Below are positions 1 through 9,371 of a stretch of 64,000 bases of DNA, in pieces. The position numbers were made by a program, and so were the translations under genes. This DNA is from Mycoplasma tauri (GTDB lineage: Bacteria; Bacillota_I; Bacilli_A; Mycoplasmatales; Metamycoplasmataceae). The stretch is taken from positions 682,001 to 746,000 of the forward strand of contig NZ_CP070479.1 in the NCBI RefSeq assembly GCF_016925555.1, in the 5' to 3' direction. The notes under the pieces were generated by a model. It searched no databases. It was given only the letters and a program-made list of their open reading frames with translations, and had not been told where the DNA came from. The first letter of the stretch is position 1; the number at the start of each line of letters is the position of its first letter.

Positions 1-125
1 TCCGGCCTAACTGATTGTGTTGACTCTGAGATTTCATACATTTTCACTTCTCTATTGCACTGAGTACAATTTGTTAATTCCATATCGAATTTTTTATTGC
101 ATGTGTCACAAATAAATAATTTCAT
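1..125 (-). CDS. Zinc-ribbon protein, 5' part only (runs off the window)
   Basis: The first 41 codons of a minus-strand gene that continues beyond the left edge. The product starts MKLFICDTCNKK and has four cysteines in a C-x2-C...C-x2-C pattern (C6, C9, C20, C23), as in a small zinc ribbon. A Shine-Dalgarno-like AAGGAGAA lies just upstream. The start and leader closely match those of the next gene to the right (379-789), so the two are tandem duplicates. The rest of the protein, probably membrane segments as in its paralogue, is not visible. Function unknown. Confidence 0.75.
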   Translation of the reverse strand, partial: MKLFICDTCNKKFDMELTNCTQCNREVKMYEISESTQSVRP

Positions 126-300
126 TAAATTCTCCTTTTTTGTGTTTTAAACATAAATAAATATTTAATCGCTTACTATAATAGCAAAAAAATTAACACT
201 TTTGTGTTTTTTACGTAGAAACATTTTTAAAAATAAAATTACTATTTGTATCTACCATTTGGGTTATTCCTATTAGTTTTTATCTACTTTTTTGATACTA

Positions 301-325
301 AAAAACTCTCTAAATATGAGAGTTA
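301..325 (-). terminator. Intrinsic terminator between the two zinc-ribbon genes
   Basis: A 7-bp stem (304-310 with 318-324) and a 7-nt loop, followed on the minus strand by a T run. It lies downstream of the 379-789 gene and separates it from its paralogue. Confidence 0.6.
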
Positions 326-378
326 TTTCATTAAAAAGAATTAAAAATTTTATACTAATCATTTTCTAAAACTTAATA

Positions 379-789
379 TTATTTTGATGAAGAAGCAAGA
401 ATTGAAATAAACAAAATAAGTGTTATTATTGAGATAAAAATTCCTACTATTGATAATACTTTTCCTTTTCCATTCATTTTTTTAGACTTATATAGGCCAA
501 TAAGTGAAAAAATAAGACCTAAAGGTGGGAAAATGAAAGCAAATATAATTCCTGCATTAGCAAGACCATTTGAATCTGATTTTACTTTAACAGGTGCCAT
601 ATTCATTTGCTGCAGATTCATATTATTTTGTATCACTATTTGTGGCGCCTTCTGCACAGGTTCAGATTTTGCTAATTGGGTTTCCTCTGGAATTTCATAA
701 ATTTTAATAATTTCTTTTTTGCACTCAGTGTAGCTTGTCGACCCTTCATCAATTTTTTTATCACATGTTTCACAAATAAATAATTTCAT
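379..789 (-). CDS. Zinc-ribbon / DUF4190-like two-TM membrane protein
   Basis: A 136-residue protein with a short cysteine-bearing N-terminus (C6, C9, C23), a polar linker rich in Q and N, and a C-terminal module of two hydrophobic segments (about residues 76-99 and 109-132) joined by a KSKKMNGKGK loop. That module resembles the DUF4190 family of small membrane proteins. The paralogue at 1-125 has C20, which is Tyr here, so the ribbon has lost one of four predicted zinc ligands. The start follows AAGGAGAA. A remnant of an IS3 transposase lies directly upstream, so the native promoter may have been replaced. Role unknown; it may be a membrane-anchored regulator or a scaffold. Confidence 0.7.
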   Translation of the reverse strand: MKLFICETCDKKIDEGSTSYTECKKEIIKIYEIPEETQLAKSEPVQKAPQIVIQNNMNLQQMNMAPVKVKSDSNGLANAGIIFAFIFPPLGLIFSLIGLYKSKKMNGKGKVLSIVGIFISIITLILFISILASSSK

Positions 790-805
790 TAAATTCTCCT
801 TTTTT

Positions 806-988
806 GTGTTTTTATACTTAAGTGGGGAACGTGAGAAAAATGAGATGTTTTATGGGCATGAATACGAATTTGGCTCATTAGAAGAATTAGAAAAAGCTAT
901 CCATAAATATGTAAAATATTACAATGAAAAGAGAATAATTACAAAATTAAAAGGAATGACACCTAAAATGTATAGGCATCATTCCTAA
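806..988 (+). pseudogene. IS3-family transposase, C-terminal remnant
   Basis: The last ~55 codons of an IS3-family OrfB: NEMFYGHE..., an EELEKAIHKYVKYYNEKRI helix and the KLKGMTPKMYR ending typical of IS150/IS3 transposases. The catalytic core is absent, so this is a 3' fragment of an element. The element's right terminal repeat follows at 1001-1020. The fragment starts right behind the leader of the zinc-ribbon gene, which suggests insertion followed by deletion. Confidence 0.8.
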
Positions 989-1000
989 AATAGTTTTTTA

Positions 1001-1020
1001 GTCCAACTTTTGGGGTTCAC
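1001..1020 (+). repeat. Terminal inverted repeat of the IS3 remnant
   Basis: GTCCAACTTTTGGGGTTCAC just beyond the transposase stop. The same end, in both orientations, forms the arms of the palindromes at 45614-45672 and 49718-49772, which links those elements to this IS family. Confidence 0.7.
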
Positions 1021-1045
1021 TACACTTATAACTTTAAAATTGTAT

Positions 1046-1618
1046 TTATTTTTTATTTTCTTTATTTTTCTCGTTTACAAAATTGTTTGCTGCATAACTT
1101 AGTACACTTGATATAATTAAAAAAACAGAACCAGCTATAGACATAGCTTTAACTTTATTAAAATCATAATAAGACTTACCAATTGTTGCTATTATAATAA
1201 TAGCTATAAAGAATGCAGCAACAAGAATAGCGGTTAATATTATTCCAACAAGAGATTTAGAAAATATAGATCTAAGAACTGACAACACGATGAGGAAACC
1301 AGCATATAAAGCTTGTAATGAAAATAAGATAATTAATATTGTTCCTAAATAGAAACCAGCTATCATGCTTGGAGATTCACTTTTATTAATAAATTCATAG
1401 ACCCCGCTTAAGGTTAGTGATAATATTTTTTTCACATCTAAAATGTAAAAACCAGTTAAAAATCCATTTCCAAATAATTGTGCGTTAACATTATTCTCAT
1501 TTATATCATTAGGACGCATAAAACTAGCAATGATAAGAATTATAGAAAAAACAAATAGAGTGATAAGAACACCGGTCAATTTTTTAAAAGAGCGATTATT
1601 TTTTGTTAAAAAATTCAT
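1046..1618 (-). CDS. Four-TM membrane protein of unknown function
   Basis: A 190-residue hydrophobic protein with predicted membrane spans near residues 13-33, 83-113, 118-148 and 160-180, an extracytoplasmic-looking stretch after the first span, and a short basic tail (NEKNKENKK). The start is preceded by AGAAAGG at a good distance. I do not recognise a family. It sits between two IS3 remnants, so it belongs to the accessory zone. Its sequence looks intact. Confidence 0.65.
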   Translation of the reverse strand: MNFLTKNNRSFKKLTGVLITLFVFSIILIIASFMRPNDINENNVNAQLFGNGFLTGFYILDVKKILSLTLSGVYEFINKSESPSMIAGFYLGTILIILFSLQALYAGFLIVLSVLRSIFSKSLVGIILTAILVAAFFIAIIIIATIGKSYYDFNKVKAMSIAGSVFLIISSVLSYAANNFVNEKNKENKK

Positions 1619-1844
1619 ATAATGCCTTTCTATAATATATACGTACGTATAAAAATTAAATTATACAGAAAAATTTGTAAGCACTGTTAAAACCATAACA
1701 AATTTTAAAGTCTGGACCTAAATGACTGGTTGAAAGCAAACTAAAAATAGAAAAATTATATTGAGCCAAAAAAACTTAATATTTTCTATATCAAATCTGC
1801 AAAAATTTTTAATGTATGCAGGCAGGCAGTAGCAAAATCTAAAA

Positions 1845-2560
1845 CTAGAGTTATAAAAGTTAAGGAATACAAAAAACGACACAATAATTAGAAAAGCCTT
1901 TCTTGATAACAAAGGCAGATATGTCGCTTAAGGTTGAGTGCTTATATTTCTATGAAATATAATATTTATATTAACCCTCGAAGTCTTAGAAGAGATTTTA
2001 AGAGATTAAATTTAATATGCAAAATTAGAAAACAAAGAAGAAAAAACGAAATTAAGAACACTAAATTCGTGCTGCCGGATATTGTTAAACGCGACTACAA
2101 TGACAAATTAAATAGAAATATTTTTGCTACTGATGTTTCATATATAAAAGCCCCTAAAGACGTAAGGATAACCACGTATTTTTATCTGTAATAATTGAGC
2201 ATAAGACCAAAAAAATCAAAGATTTTAAATTATCTGTTAATAATGATCTTCATTTAGTTATGGATAATATAAATACATTTATGTCTATTGATAAAGATTT
2301 TGTTATTCATTCAGACCATAGATTTCAATACACTTCAAAAATCTATATAGACGAAATAAATAAAATGGGAGAAAATGTTTATTATCCCGTGTAGGAAATT
2401 CCTTGGATAATAGGAGGCCGAATACTGATTTTCGATTATAAAAAGCGAATGTTTAAAAGAATTAGATTACAGTAAAATAACTTTTGAATATCTGAAAAAA
2501 ATAATTGTAGATTATATATTTTGATACAACAACTATAGAATTCAATCGAATTTAAATTAA
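1845..2560 (+). pseudogene. IS3-family transposase OrfB, decayed (second subfamily)
   Basis: Pieces of one IS3 OrfB in several frames: VIKVKEYKKR and IRKAFLDNKGRY, then (frame change) RLSAYISMKYNIYINPRSLRRDFKRL and the first catalytic Asp in FATDVSYIK, then IEHKTKKIKDF, the second Asp in HSDHRFQYTS, a stop, and finally REAEYWFSIIKSECLKE with the catalytic Glu region and YNNYRIQSNLN at the end. At least three frameshifts or stops break it. UGA reads as Trp within the last piece. The C-terminus differs from that of the 806-988 remnant, so a different IS3 subgroup is involved. Confidence 0.8.
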
Positions 2561-2592
2561 AAATACCACAGCAATAAGCTGTGGTATTAAAA
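2561..2592. terminator. Bidirectional intrinsic terminator
   Basis: A perfect 10-bp stem (2563-2572 with 2578-2587) with a 5-nt loop. It lies between the IS remnant (plus) and the small lipoprotein gene (minus), whose stop is about 23 bp away. Confidence 0.7.
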
Positions 2593-2614
2593 TAATATTA
2601 AACTGTTAACTTTA

Positions 2615-2797
2615 TTATTTAGTAGTAGCAGTTGTTGTTGCTGTTGATGTTGTTGTTGTTTCAGCAGGTTTAGCAGCTTCTGTGCCTTTTTGTTCTTCTG
2701 GTTTTTTGTCTTTTTCATTCTTAGTATTGCATGACATTGCTACTAATGGCATGGCACAGGTAGCAATTGTTCCTGATAATAATATTACTTTTTTCAT
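2615..2797 (-). CDS. Very short lipoprotein with Thr/Ala tail
   Basis: A 60-residue product. A signal peptide MKKVILLSGTIATCAMPL ends in the lipobox VAMSC, so the mature chain starts at Cys23 and should be lipid-anchored on the outer face of the membrane. The remaining 37 residues are low complexity: a Lys/Glu stretch, then TTTTSTATTTATTK. The signal peptide resembles those of variable surface lipoproteins of hominis-group mycoplasmas. The size suggests either a minimal surface lipoprotein or a truncated member. The start is set by GGAAAGGA. A 28-bp AT tract lies about 53 bp upstream (2850-2877), suggesting variable expression. Confidence 0.7.
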   Translation of the reverse strand: MKKVILLSGTIATCAMPLVAMSCNTKNEKDKKPEEQKGTEAAKPAETTTTSTATTTATTK

Positions 2798-2849
2798 ATT
2801 TAATCCTTTCCGTTTTTTGTATTTACTATATATGGATATGTATATAGTA

Positions 2850-3132
<283 letters not shown>

Positions 3133-3157
3133 AATAAATAGCCTTTTGCTATTTATT
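3133..3157 (-). terminator. rmuC terminator overlapping the stop codon
   Basis: A 10-bp stem (3133-3142 with 3148-3157) with a 5-nt loop. The distal arm overlaps the rmuC stop at 3153-3155. Confidence 0.55.
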
Positions 3158-4565
3158 CTTCGTCATCAGAAGCTTCTAATTTAATTCTTTCTATATCCTT
3201 TTTCTCTAAACTTAATTCTTTTGCTTGTTTATTTATTTTATTCATGACAGCATCAGAGTGCGATTGAGCAGTTAAAAGTTTTTTTCTAGCGCCATCTACT
3301 CCTTTGATACTTTCATTTATACTTTTAGTTAATTTAAAGTATGTATCCTGAACACCCACGAATAAATCACGAATTTTATCTATTTGTTTCGAAATATTAT
3401 GAGCCTCTTTTTGCATAGAAAAGTTATATATAAATGCCATAATACTTGTTGGACCTAGAATAAAAATTTTGTGATTGTGAAATATGTTTTGAACAAATTG
3501 AGGATCGTTTTTAATTAATTCTAAATAAATTGTTTCAGCTGGTAGATACATAATGGCTCATGGCGTAGTATTATTTGAAGCTTTTATGTATTTTGTGGAA
3601 ATGCTTTTTGCTTTTTCAGTTATATTATTTTTGAATTCTTTAAAGAGCCTGCTTTTTTCGCTTCTATTTTCCTTTTCGTCATAAGCTCTTCAGCTTTCTA
3701 GTGGGAATTTAGAATCGATAGGAATAATAATGTCTTGTTCAATGGGACCGTTTTTTTCCTCTTTCACACTGATTGATTTAATAGCGAAATCAACTTTTTC
3801 AGATGAGGATGGATCAAGTGCATATTGTTCAAATCAAAGTTTATCTTTTAAATCTGAAAAAACGTGTTCAAAAATTTGCGATAAACTAAACTCACCATAT
3901 GTACCAATATTTTTATTTGATTTAAAAACTTTATTTAAATCAATAACACTTTTTTGAACAGTTTCAAATTGTGTCATACCTTTGTTCATTTCATCCATAG
4001 ATGTTTTGATATTTTGAAATTGTTCTTTAATGTGTTTAGTAAGTTTATCTTCAAAATGTTCATCAATATTTCTCTTTATATTTTCAAATCATTCATTGTT
4101 TTTTTTATCAATATCATTGAGTTTTAAATCAATTTTTTGATTTAATTTTTCAATTGCCTCAAAATTTTGTTTAGTTAAATTATCCTTTAAAATAGTGAAA
4201 TTAGAATTTTGATTTTGATTTAATTTTGTAAACCTATCTCCTTGTTCTTGTTTTAATAAATCTAAATTTTCTTTAATTGAATTTTTAAAGTCATCAAATA
4301 ATTTAACTCTTCTATCTTCACTTTTAATATATTTATCGTTTATTTTTTCACTCAAATTATTGGTTTCATCAAGAATTATATTTTTTATATTTGCTTTTAA
4401 ATTTTCACTTAATAAATCGAAATTATTTTTATTTTGCTCATTAATTTTATTTAAGTTAAAATCTTTTTGTTTCTTATTTTTTGCAACAAGCAAAATAGCA
4501 AAACAAACAAAAAATGCCAACATGATTAAAATAATTATTGTCAAAACTAGTAATGCTATCTCCAT
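3153..4565 (-). CDS. rmuC: DNA recombination protein RmuC
   Basis: A 470-residue protein once internal UGA codons are read as Trp. It has an N-terminal membrane anchor (about residues 4-30), a long charged coiled coil (about 35-160), then the conserved RmuC nuclease-like domain with TPWAIMYLPAETIYLELI and, further on, HKIFILGPTSIMAFIYN. RmuC proteins limit rearrangements at inverted repeats in bacteria and belong to the restriction-endonuclease-like superfamily; the substrate is not well defined. The start follows GGAGAT. The gene lies 102 bp downstream of rnhB on the same strand, so the two may be co-transcribed. Confidence 0.88.
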
Positions 4566-4666
4566 TTTATCTCCATTAAATACTTTTTTTATATTATTAA
4601 GTTTACTTTATTTTTATAGCTAAAAAATATAGATATTTCCAATATCGCATTATTTTATTTATTAAT

Positions 4667-5293
4667 TTAATTTTTAATATGTTTATTGATAAATATTTTT
4701 AAACATTGATTAACATTTTTATACGTCATTCTATGCTCGCCTTGAATTATTCCGAATTCTTTTATTTTTGAATTATGTAATTGAGTGCAATAGCCTTTAT
4801 GTTTTTCAAACTCAAAATTTGGATATTTATTGCCTAAATTTATCATATATTCATCTCTTGAAACTTTAGCTAAAATTGAAGCACATGCAACATTGAAGCT
4901 TAATTCATCTCCTTTTACCAAATTAACTTGTTTTATAGATAAATTGGGTATTTTTTCAAAATCAGTTATAACTAAATTTGGCTTGATTTTTAAATTATTT
5001 ATACATCTAAACATACCTTCTTTTGAAGCTTGTTTAGGATTAAGTTTATCCACTTCAGGAGCGGCTATGAATACAATGGAAAAATCAATAGCATTTTCTA
5101 ATATTTCTTTAGCAAGCTGTTTTCTTTTATTGGGATTAAGCTTTTTTGAATCATTAATTTGGTTATTTGTATAATTCTCAGGCATAATTACGCATGCAAC
5201 AACAAGCGGTCCTGCACAACAACCTCTTCCCGCTTCATCTAAACCTGCTATTTTTGAGATATCTTTAAAATGTTTTCTTTCGTAGTCTAGCAT
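4667..5293 (-). CDS. rnhB: Ribonuclease HII
   Basis: A 208-residue enzyme that cuts the RNA strand of RNA-DNA hybrids and removes misincorporated ribonucleotides. It shows the family motifs GLDEAGRG (first catalytic Asp-Glu), a following DSKKL, LVITDFE, and KGDELSFNVACASILAKVSRD near residues 125-145. Length is normal for the family. It lies just after a 32-bp hairpin that separates it from the upstream membrane protein. No strong ribosome site precedes its ATG. Confidence 0.95.
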   Translation of the reverse strand: MLDYERKHFKDISKIAGLDEAGRGCCAGPLVVACVIMPENYTNNQINDSKKLNPNKRKQLAKEILENAIDFSIVFIAAPEVDKLNPKQASKEGMFRCINNLKIKPNLVITDFEKIPNLSIKQVNLVKGDELSFNVACASILAKVSRDEYMINLGNKYPNFEFEKHKGYCTQLHNSKIKEFGIIQGEHRMTYKNVNQCLKIFINKHIKN

Positions 5294-5309
5294 TTTTTTG
5301 AATCTTTCT

Positions 5310-5341
5310 AAAATAAGATGAACATATGTCCACCTTATTTT
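5310..5341 (-). terminator. 32-bp hairpin between the membrane protein gene and rnhB
   Basis: Read as minus-strand RNA the 32 bases fold on themselves with every position paired by Watson-Crick or G-U pairs, centred on ACATATGT. It lies 5 bp after the stop of the 5346-6374 gene and 17 bp before the rnhB start, and may be a terminator or processing site. Only a weak T run follows. Confidence 0.5.
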
Positions 5342-5345
5342 CTAA

Positions 5346-6374
5346 TTATTTAACCTCAAAATTTTTATCATCTTTATTATTATTTGATGCTTGGTCTATA
5401 GACTCTTTAGGTTCAACAACAATTTCATCGTTGTTTAAATTTTTATTAACTTCTTTATCTCTTTCCTGTTTTTCAAATATATCTAAAATTAAATTAGCTA
5501 AAGTTTCTTTTTCCATATTTTCATAACCAGAAATATATAATTTTTCAGCAAAAGCATAAAGTTTTTCATTTGGTAAAAGCATCATTTTTTCAAAGTATTC
5601 ATCTCTTTTTGACTTGTTTTTAGGCTCTTGTTTATTTGAATTATTAAATTGATTTGAGGTAGTCTCATTATTATATTCTGCTTGTTCAGAAGATGCAACT
5701 AATCCATTAAATGCTTGTTCAATATTTTTATAAAACTCTAATAATTCCGGATTTTCTTCCATTTGTTTTTTTGCTTCAATAGCTTTTTCAATATTTAAAT
5801 ACAATGTTTTAATAACTGTATATTTACGAGCAAAAATAAAGTATGAAATAAATAAAACAATAGCACCAATAACAGTTATAACAGAATAAGCTACCTTAAA
5901 ATCATTATACTTTGGAACACCAGAATCAGTAAAATTACCAGCAAAGAGAGTTGAAATAGCTATATAAAATAAATAGAATGACAATACAAAATATACAGTA
6001 TTAGGTCATTTAATTATTTTCGAAAAATTCTTACGTTTATAGCCAAAGATTATACTTATTAACATAGCTATCCCAAATCCTAAAATTAGAGAACCTATAA
6101 TAAATCTTGTGGCTATTCCAAAATAAAATAATTGTTCGCTTTGTCTAAATAGTTCCGATTTGTGTCCATTATCTACATTCGATTTTTCAATGTTTTTTTG
6201 AATAAATTCTTTTATTGCGCCATTATATGATGCTTCTAAAATTCCTATTGAATAATAAAATAAAGCCATTATTAAAAATGAAACTAAAGTTATTATAAAA
6301 ACGGTTTTAAATGACTTTTCATGTTTTCACAAATCTTCATATCCTTGTTCTGGCTTATAATTAAAATTAAACAT
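5346..6374 (-). CDS. Four-TM protein with cytoplasmic Rho-N/SAP-like tail
   Basis: A 342-residue protein, with UGA-Trp near residue 12 and at the KIIKWPN junction. Predicted spans lie near residues 23-45, 82-108, 123-145 and 160-182, followed by a ~160-residue soluble tail. The tail has a coiled-coil-like part, an Asn/Gln-rich linker, and a KLYISGYENMEKETLANLI motif that resembles the small helical Rho-N/SAP-type motifs often found in nucleic-acid-binding proteins. The end is acidic and rich in Asn. AGGAGG sits before the ATG. I know no named family. The architecture suggests a membrane protein that contacts a cytoplasmic partner. Confidence 0.7.
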
Positions 6375-6436
6375 GAAACCTCCTTATTTATTAATAAATA
6401 TAATTTTATATTTTTAAATTTAAAATTAAATCAATA

Positions 6437-7351
6437 TTATATTTTTTTAAGTTGATCAAAATCATAATCAGCTATATTGAATTCTTTAGGTATTGGAGCA
6501 AAAACTTCAATTTTTTCACTGCTGATAGGGTGCATAAAATCTAATTTATATGCATGAAGCCTTTGATTATAATTATCAACTTCTTTCCCATAAACAGGAT
6601 CACCATAAACTGGGTGCTTTATGTATGCTAAATGAACTCTAATTTGGTGTGTTCTGCCAGTTTCTAATTCACATCTAACAAGAGAGTATGGTTTTTTATC
6701 AATATAAAAAGTTTTAAGCAAATGAACATAAGTTATTGCTTCTTTCCCATCTTTATGAACACTCATTAGACGTCTGTCTGCTTCATTACGCTTTATTGGT
6801 AAATTTATTTTTGTTATTTTATTTTCCAAAACACCTTCGCAAATAGCTATATAAGACCTTTTTGCTTGATGTTTTTTAAAAATTTCAGCCAATTTATTGT
6901 GAACAACATTATTTTTAGCAACAATTAATAATCCACTTGTGTCCTTATCAATTCTATGAACAATTCCAAGCCGCAAAAGTCCATTAGTGTTAGATAGATC
7001 ATTTTTAAAATGATGCATCAAAATATTAACTAATGTATCATTAAGATGGCCAGGCGCTGGATGAACAACAAGACCACTAGGTTTATTAACTATAACTATA
7101 TCTTTATCACTATAAACAATGTCAATTGGTAAATCTAATGGTTTAATATCTGTCTCTTTTTCAATTAACTTTTCAACAGTTATTATTGAGCCAATTTTTG
7201 GTAAATAATTAGCTTTTCTAACATAAACATGATCATCTAAATATACTGCCCCTTGCTTAATTAATTCTTGAGCATCATTCCTTGTTATATGACTATTATC
7301 GCTAATATACTTATCTATTCTTTCTTTATATTTAACTTCTAATTGAAACAT
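6437..7351 (-). CDS. rluD: Ribosomal large-subunit pseudouridine synthase, RluD type
   Basis: A 304-residue protein. An N-terminal S4 RNA-binding domain (about residues 1-75: IDKYISDNSHITRNDAQELI) is followed by the RluA-family catalytic domain with GIVHRIDKDTSGLLIVAKN, whose Asp is the nucleophile, and GRTHQIRVHLAYIKHPVYGD near the end. It converts uridines in 23S rRNA to pseudouridine. A -10 box lies 6 nt before the ATG and there is no ribosome site, so the mRNA is probably leaderless. A second RluA-family gene lies at 39465-40316. The exact target uridines are inferred from the family. Confidence 0.9.
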   Translation of the reverse strand: MFQLEVKYKERIDKYISDNSHITRNDAQELIKQGAVYLDDHVYVRKANYLPKIGSIITVEKLIEKETDIKPLDLPIDIVYSDKDIVIVNKPSGLVVHPAPGHLNDTLVNILMHHFKNDLSNTNGLLRLGIVHRIDKDTSGLLIVAKNNVVHNKLAEIFKKHQAKRSYIAICEGVLENKITKINLPIKRNEADRRLMSVHKDGKEAITYVHLLKTFYIDKKPYSLVRCELETGRTHQIRVHLAYIKHPVYGDPVYGKEVDNYNQRLHAYKLDFMHPISSEKIEVFAPIPKEFNIADYDFDQLKKI

Positions 7352-7357
7352 TATTCA

Positions 7358-7363
7358 ATTATA
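7358..7363 (-). promoter_or_regulatory. -10 box of rluD, leaderless layout
   Basis: TATAAT 6 nt from the ATG; no Shine-Dalgarno sequence. Confidence 0.6.
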
Positions 7364-7398
7364 TAAAATAATAAAAAAGTGGAACTAAATCCACAAAA

Positions 7399-8064
7399 TT
7401 ATCCTGCTCATGGAGCAAATGCAATCATAGCCATAGCAACATTAAACAATATTAATGGGAAAATCGGAAATCTTTTATGATATAAAATTGCTGAAATTAT
7501 GATTGTTATTATGACATAAATAATTAAAATTGGTAATCTACTATTATTAAAGAATAGCGCTTTTTTTGATGTATATGAAATTTTTACATACTCAGAAACT
7601 GAATTATTAAATTTTGCATGAGGAAAAACCATTCCGATAATAAGTTGAATAATTAGAGCTGCTATAATTCCAACAATAATAGGATTCATAATTTTCATTA
7701 AACCTTGTAAATAAGGAGAATTAGATTTTTTTGTCATAAGTTTCATTGAATAAAACATAACAATTATTGGAGTCAAAATAAATACTAAATAAGTAAAAAA
7801 GCAAAGAATAAATCCTCATCACTGCCCACCGCTTATTAAATATCCTGATGCAAATGCAAGTTTTGTTGAAAAAACACCTGGAGTAGCATTGCTTACAGTA
7901 AATAAATTGGACATTTCTTGATCACTAATGCCTGCGCCAAAATTATTATTAAGTAATTCCCATAACCACTTAAAAATAGGCATAAATATTTGCCCGCCTC
8001 CAAAGACTGATAAACTTACAAAAATAATCAATATGAGTGTTATAAAAATCATTAAAAAGATCAT
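7399..8064 (-). CDS. Chromate transporter family protein, second half
   Basis: A 221-residue membrane protein of the CHR family (short-chain type), which works as a pair with the gene just upstream. The family signature is seen as FGGGQIFMPIFKWLW near the N-terminus and TVSNATPGVFSTKLAFASGYLI about residue 60. Five or six hydrophobic segments follow. Two UGA-Trp codons interrupt it in the standard code, one of them right before the end (AFAPWAG). The stop of the upstream partner lies 2 bp before this ATG, with AGGAGCC as ribosome site. Chromate export is the activity known for some CHR proteins; the real substrate here is unknown. Confidence 0.85.
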
Positions 8065-8065
8065 T

Positions 8066-8719
8066 TTAGGCTCCTACTTCATAATCATCATTGGCGGAAA
8101 TTAAATTACTTGTTTTTTTATTCTGGTTTCTACCTATTTTTTGCTTAGTAAAGAACACAACAGTAAAAATTAAAATAATAAAAACCATAATTGAAATTGG
8201 CATATTATAGGGAGCAGGAATAAAAAAAGTAAAAACAAAAGTCACTAAAAATAAAACAAATCAAAGACCCACATTAATTTGTTTTGCTCCTTTTTTAACA
8301 TAATTAAAAATAAAAATTACAAGCGAACCAATAATTGTAGATAAAACAGCAACTTCAATTACAAATAAATATTCAAGCGGTATATATTTTGTAAAGTAAA
8401 AAAGAACAAAACCAAAAATAACATGAGGCAGAACACCAATAATAACTAGAATTGAACCCTTTCAAAAATTAAAATTTTTAAAAGCAATATAGCTAAGAGC
8501 CTCTATAACACTTGCTCCTGGCAACATGTTTGTTAAAATTACATTCTCTTCGAATTCTTTTTCTGTTAACCAACCATATTTATCAACAGTATATCGTTTA
8601 TATATGGGTAATAACGCGTTCCCCCCTCCAAAACCAACAAATGATGTAAACAAAATAAACCAAAGTACATTAAAAAACGTTGGCTTCTTTTTATAATTCT
8701 TACTTAAATCAATATTCAT
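8066..8719 (-). CDS. Chromate transporter family protein, first half
   Basis: A 217-residue CHR-family membrane protein with the N-terminal signature FVGFGGGNALLPIYKRY and ENVILTNMLPGASVIEALSYIAF. It pairs with the adjacent 221-residue gene, as in the two-gene short-chain CHR transporters. Hydrophobic spans follow to about residue 190, then a polar tail (NDDYEVGA). The two halves are 2 bp apart and surely co-translated. A -10 box lies 7 nt before the ATG. The trmB stop is 20 bp upstream, so its promoter overlaps the trmB 3' end. Confidence 0.85.
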
Positions 8720-8726
8720 ACAAAAT

Positions 8727-8732
8727 ATTATA
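8727..8732 (-). promoter_or_regulatory. -10 box of the chromate transporter pair, leaderless layout
   Basis: TATAAT 7 nt from the ATG, inside the short trmB-chr gap. Confidence 0.55.
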
Positions 8733-8739
8733 AGTTAAA

Positions 8740-9357
8740 TTAAGCGGGTTTCATAGCAAAGATATAATTAATATTTTTTCCTAATAATGATCATTTTTGT
8801 TCATAGCCAGTCATTATATTATTTACACTATGTTTTGATGAATGTAAGTCAGTACCATTATCAATTATTTTTCAATTTGCCTCATTTAAAGAATTTAATG
8901 AAAAATCATAAAGTTTATCATTGTCACTTTTAAATTTTAAAATTCCGTTATTATCTAAAATTTCTGAATACTTATCAAGAAAAAATTTGTGTGTTAACCT
9001 TCTCTTAAGATGTTTTTTCTTAGGTCATGGATCGCTAAAAGTCAATCAAATAGTACTACATTTTCCCTCAAAAATTTCACCAATATTTTTGGCATCTTCA
9101 ATTAAAATGAAGAAATTTTTTAAATCTAATTCTTTTGCTCTTTTTAAACATTTAGCAGCTACAGTCTCATATTTTTCAAGCCCTATAAATTTAAAATTAG
9201 GATTTTTATAAGCTAGTTCAACAAGCATTTCCCCTTTACCCATTCCTATTTCTAAAACTGTGCTTTTGTCAAGTCTAATTTTACTATCAGTCTGTTTTAT
9301 AAGAAAATTAGACAATTCTAATTTCTCTTTAGCTTTACTATCATAGCGTAATCTCAT
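8740..9357 (-). CDS. trmB: tRNA (guanine-N7-)-methyltransferase
   Basis: A 205-residue enzyme that places m7G at tRNA position 46 using S-adenosylmethionine. It shows the SAM-binding motif VLEIGMGKGEMLVELA (about residues 35-50), then FIGLEKYE, and, after a UGA-Trp, the family hallmark LTFSDPWPKKKHLKRRL with the conserved DPWPK. The start is placed at the ATG 6 nt after a TAAAAT -10 box; no ribosome site is seen. Confidence 0.93.
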
Positions 9358-9363
9358 GCTCGT

Positions 9364-9369
9364 ATTTTA
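9364..9369 (-). promoter_or_regulatory. -10 box of trmB, leaderless layout
   Basis: TAAAAT 6 nt from the ATG. Confidence 0.5.
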
Positions 9370-9371
9370 TC

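Noticed and set aside
1718-1912. Hydrophobic 64-codon minus-strand frame (MLSRKAFLIIVSFF...)
   Set aside because: It is antisense to the decayed IS3 transposase, whose plus-strand pieces match the family.
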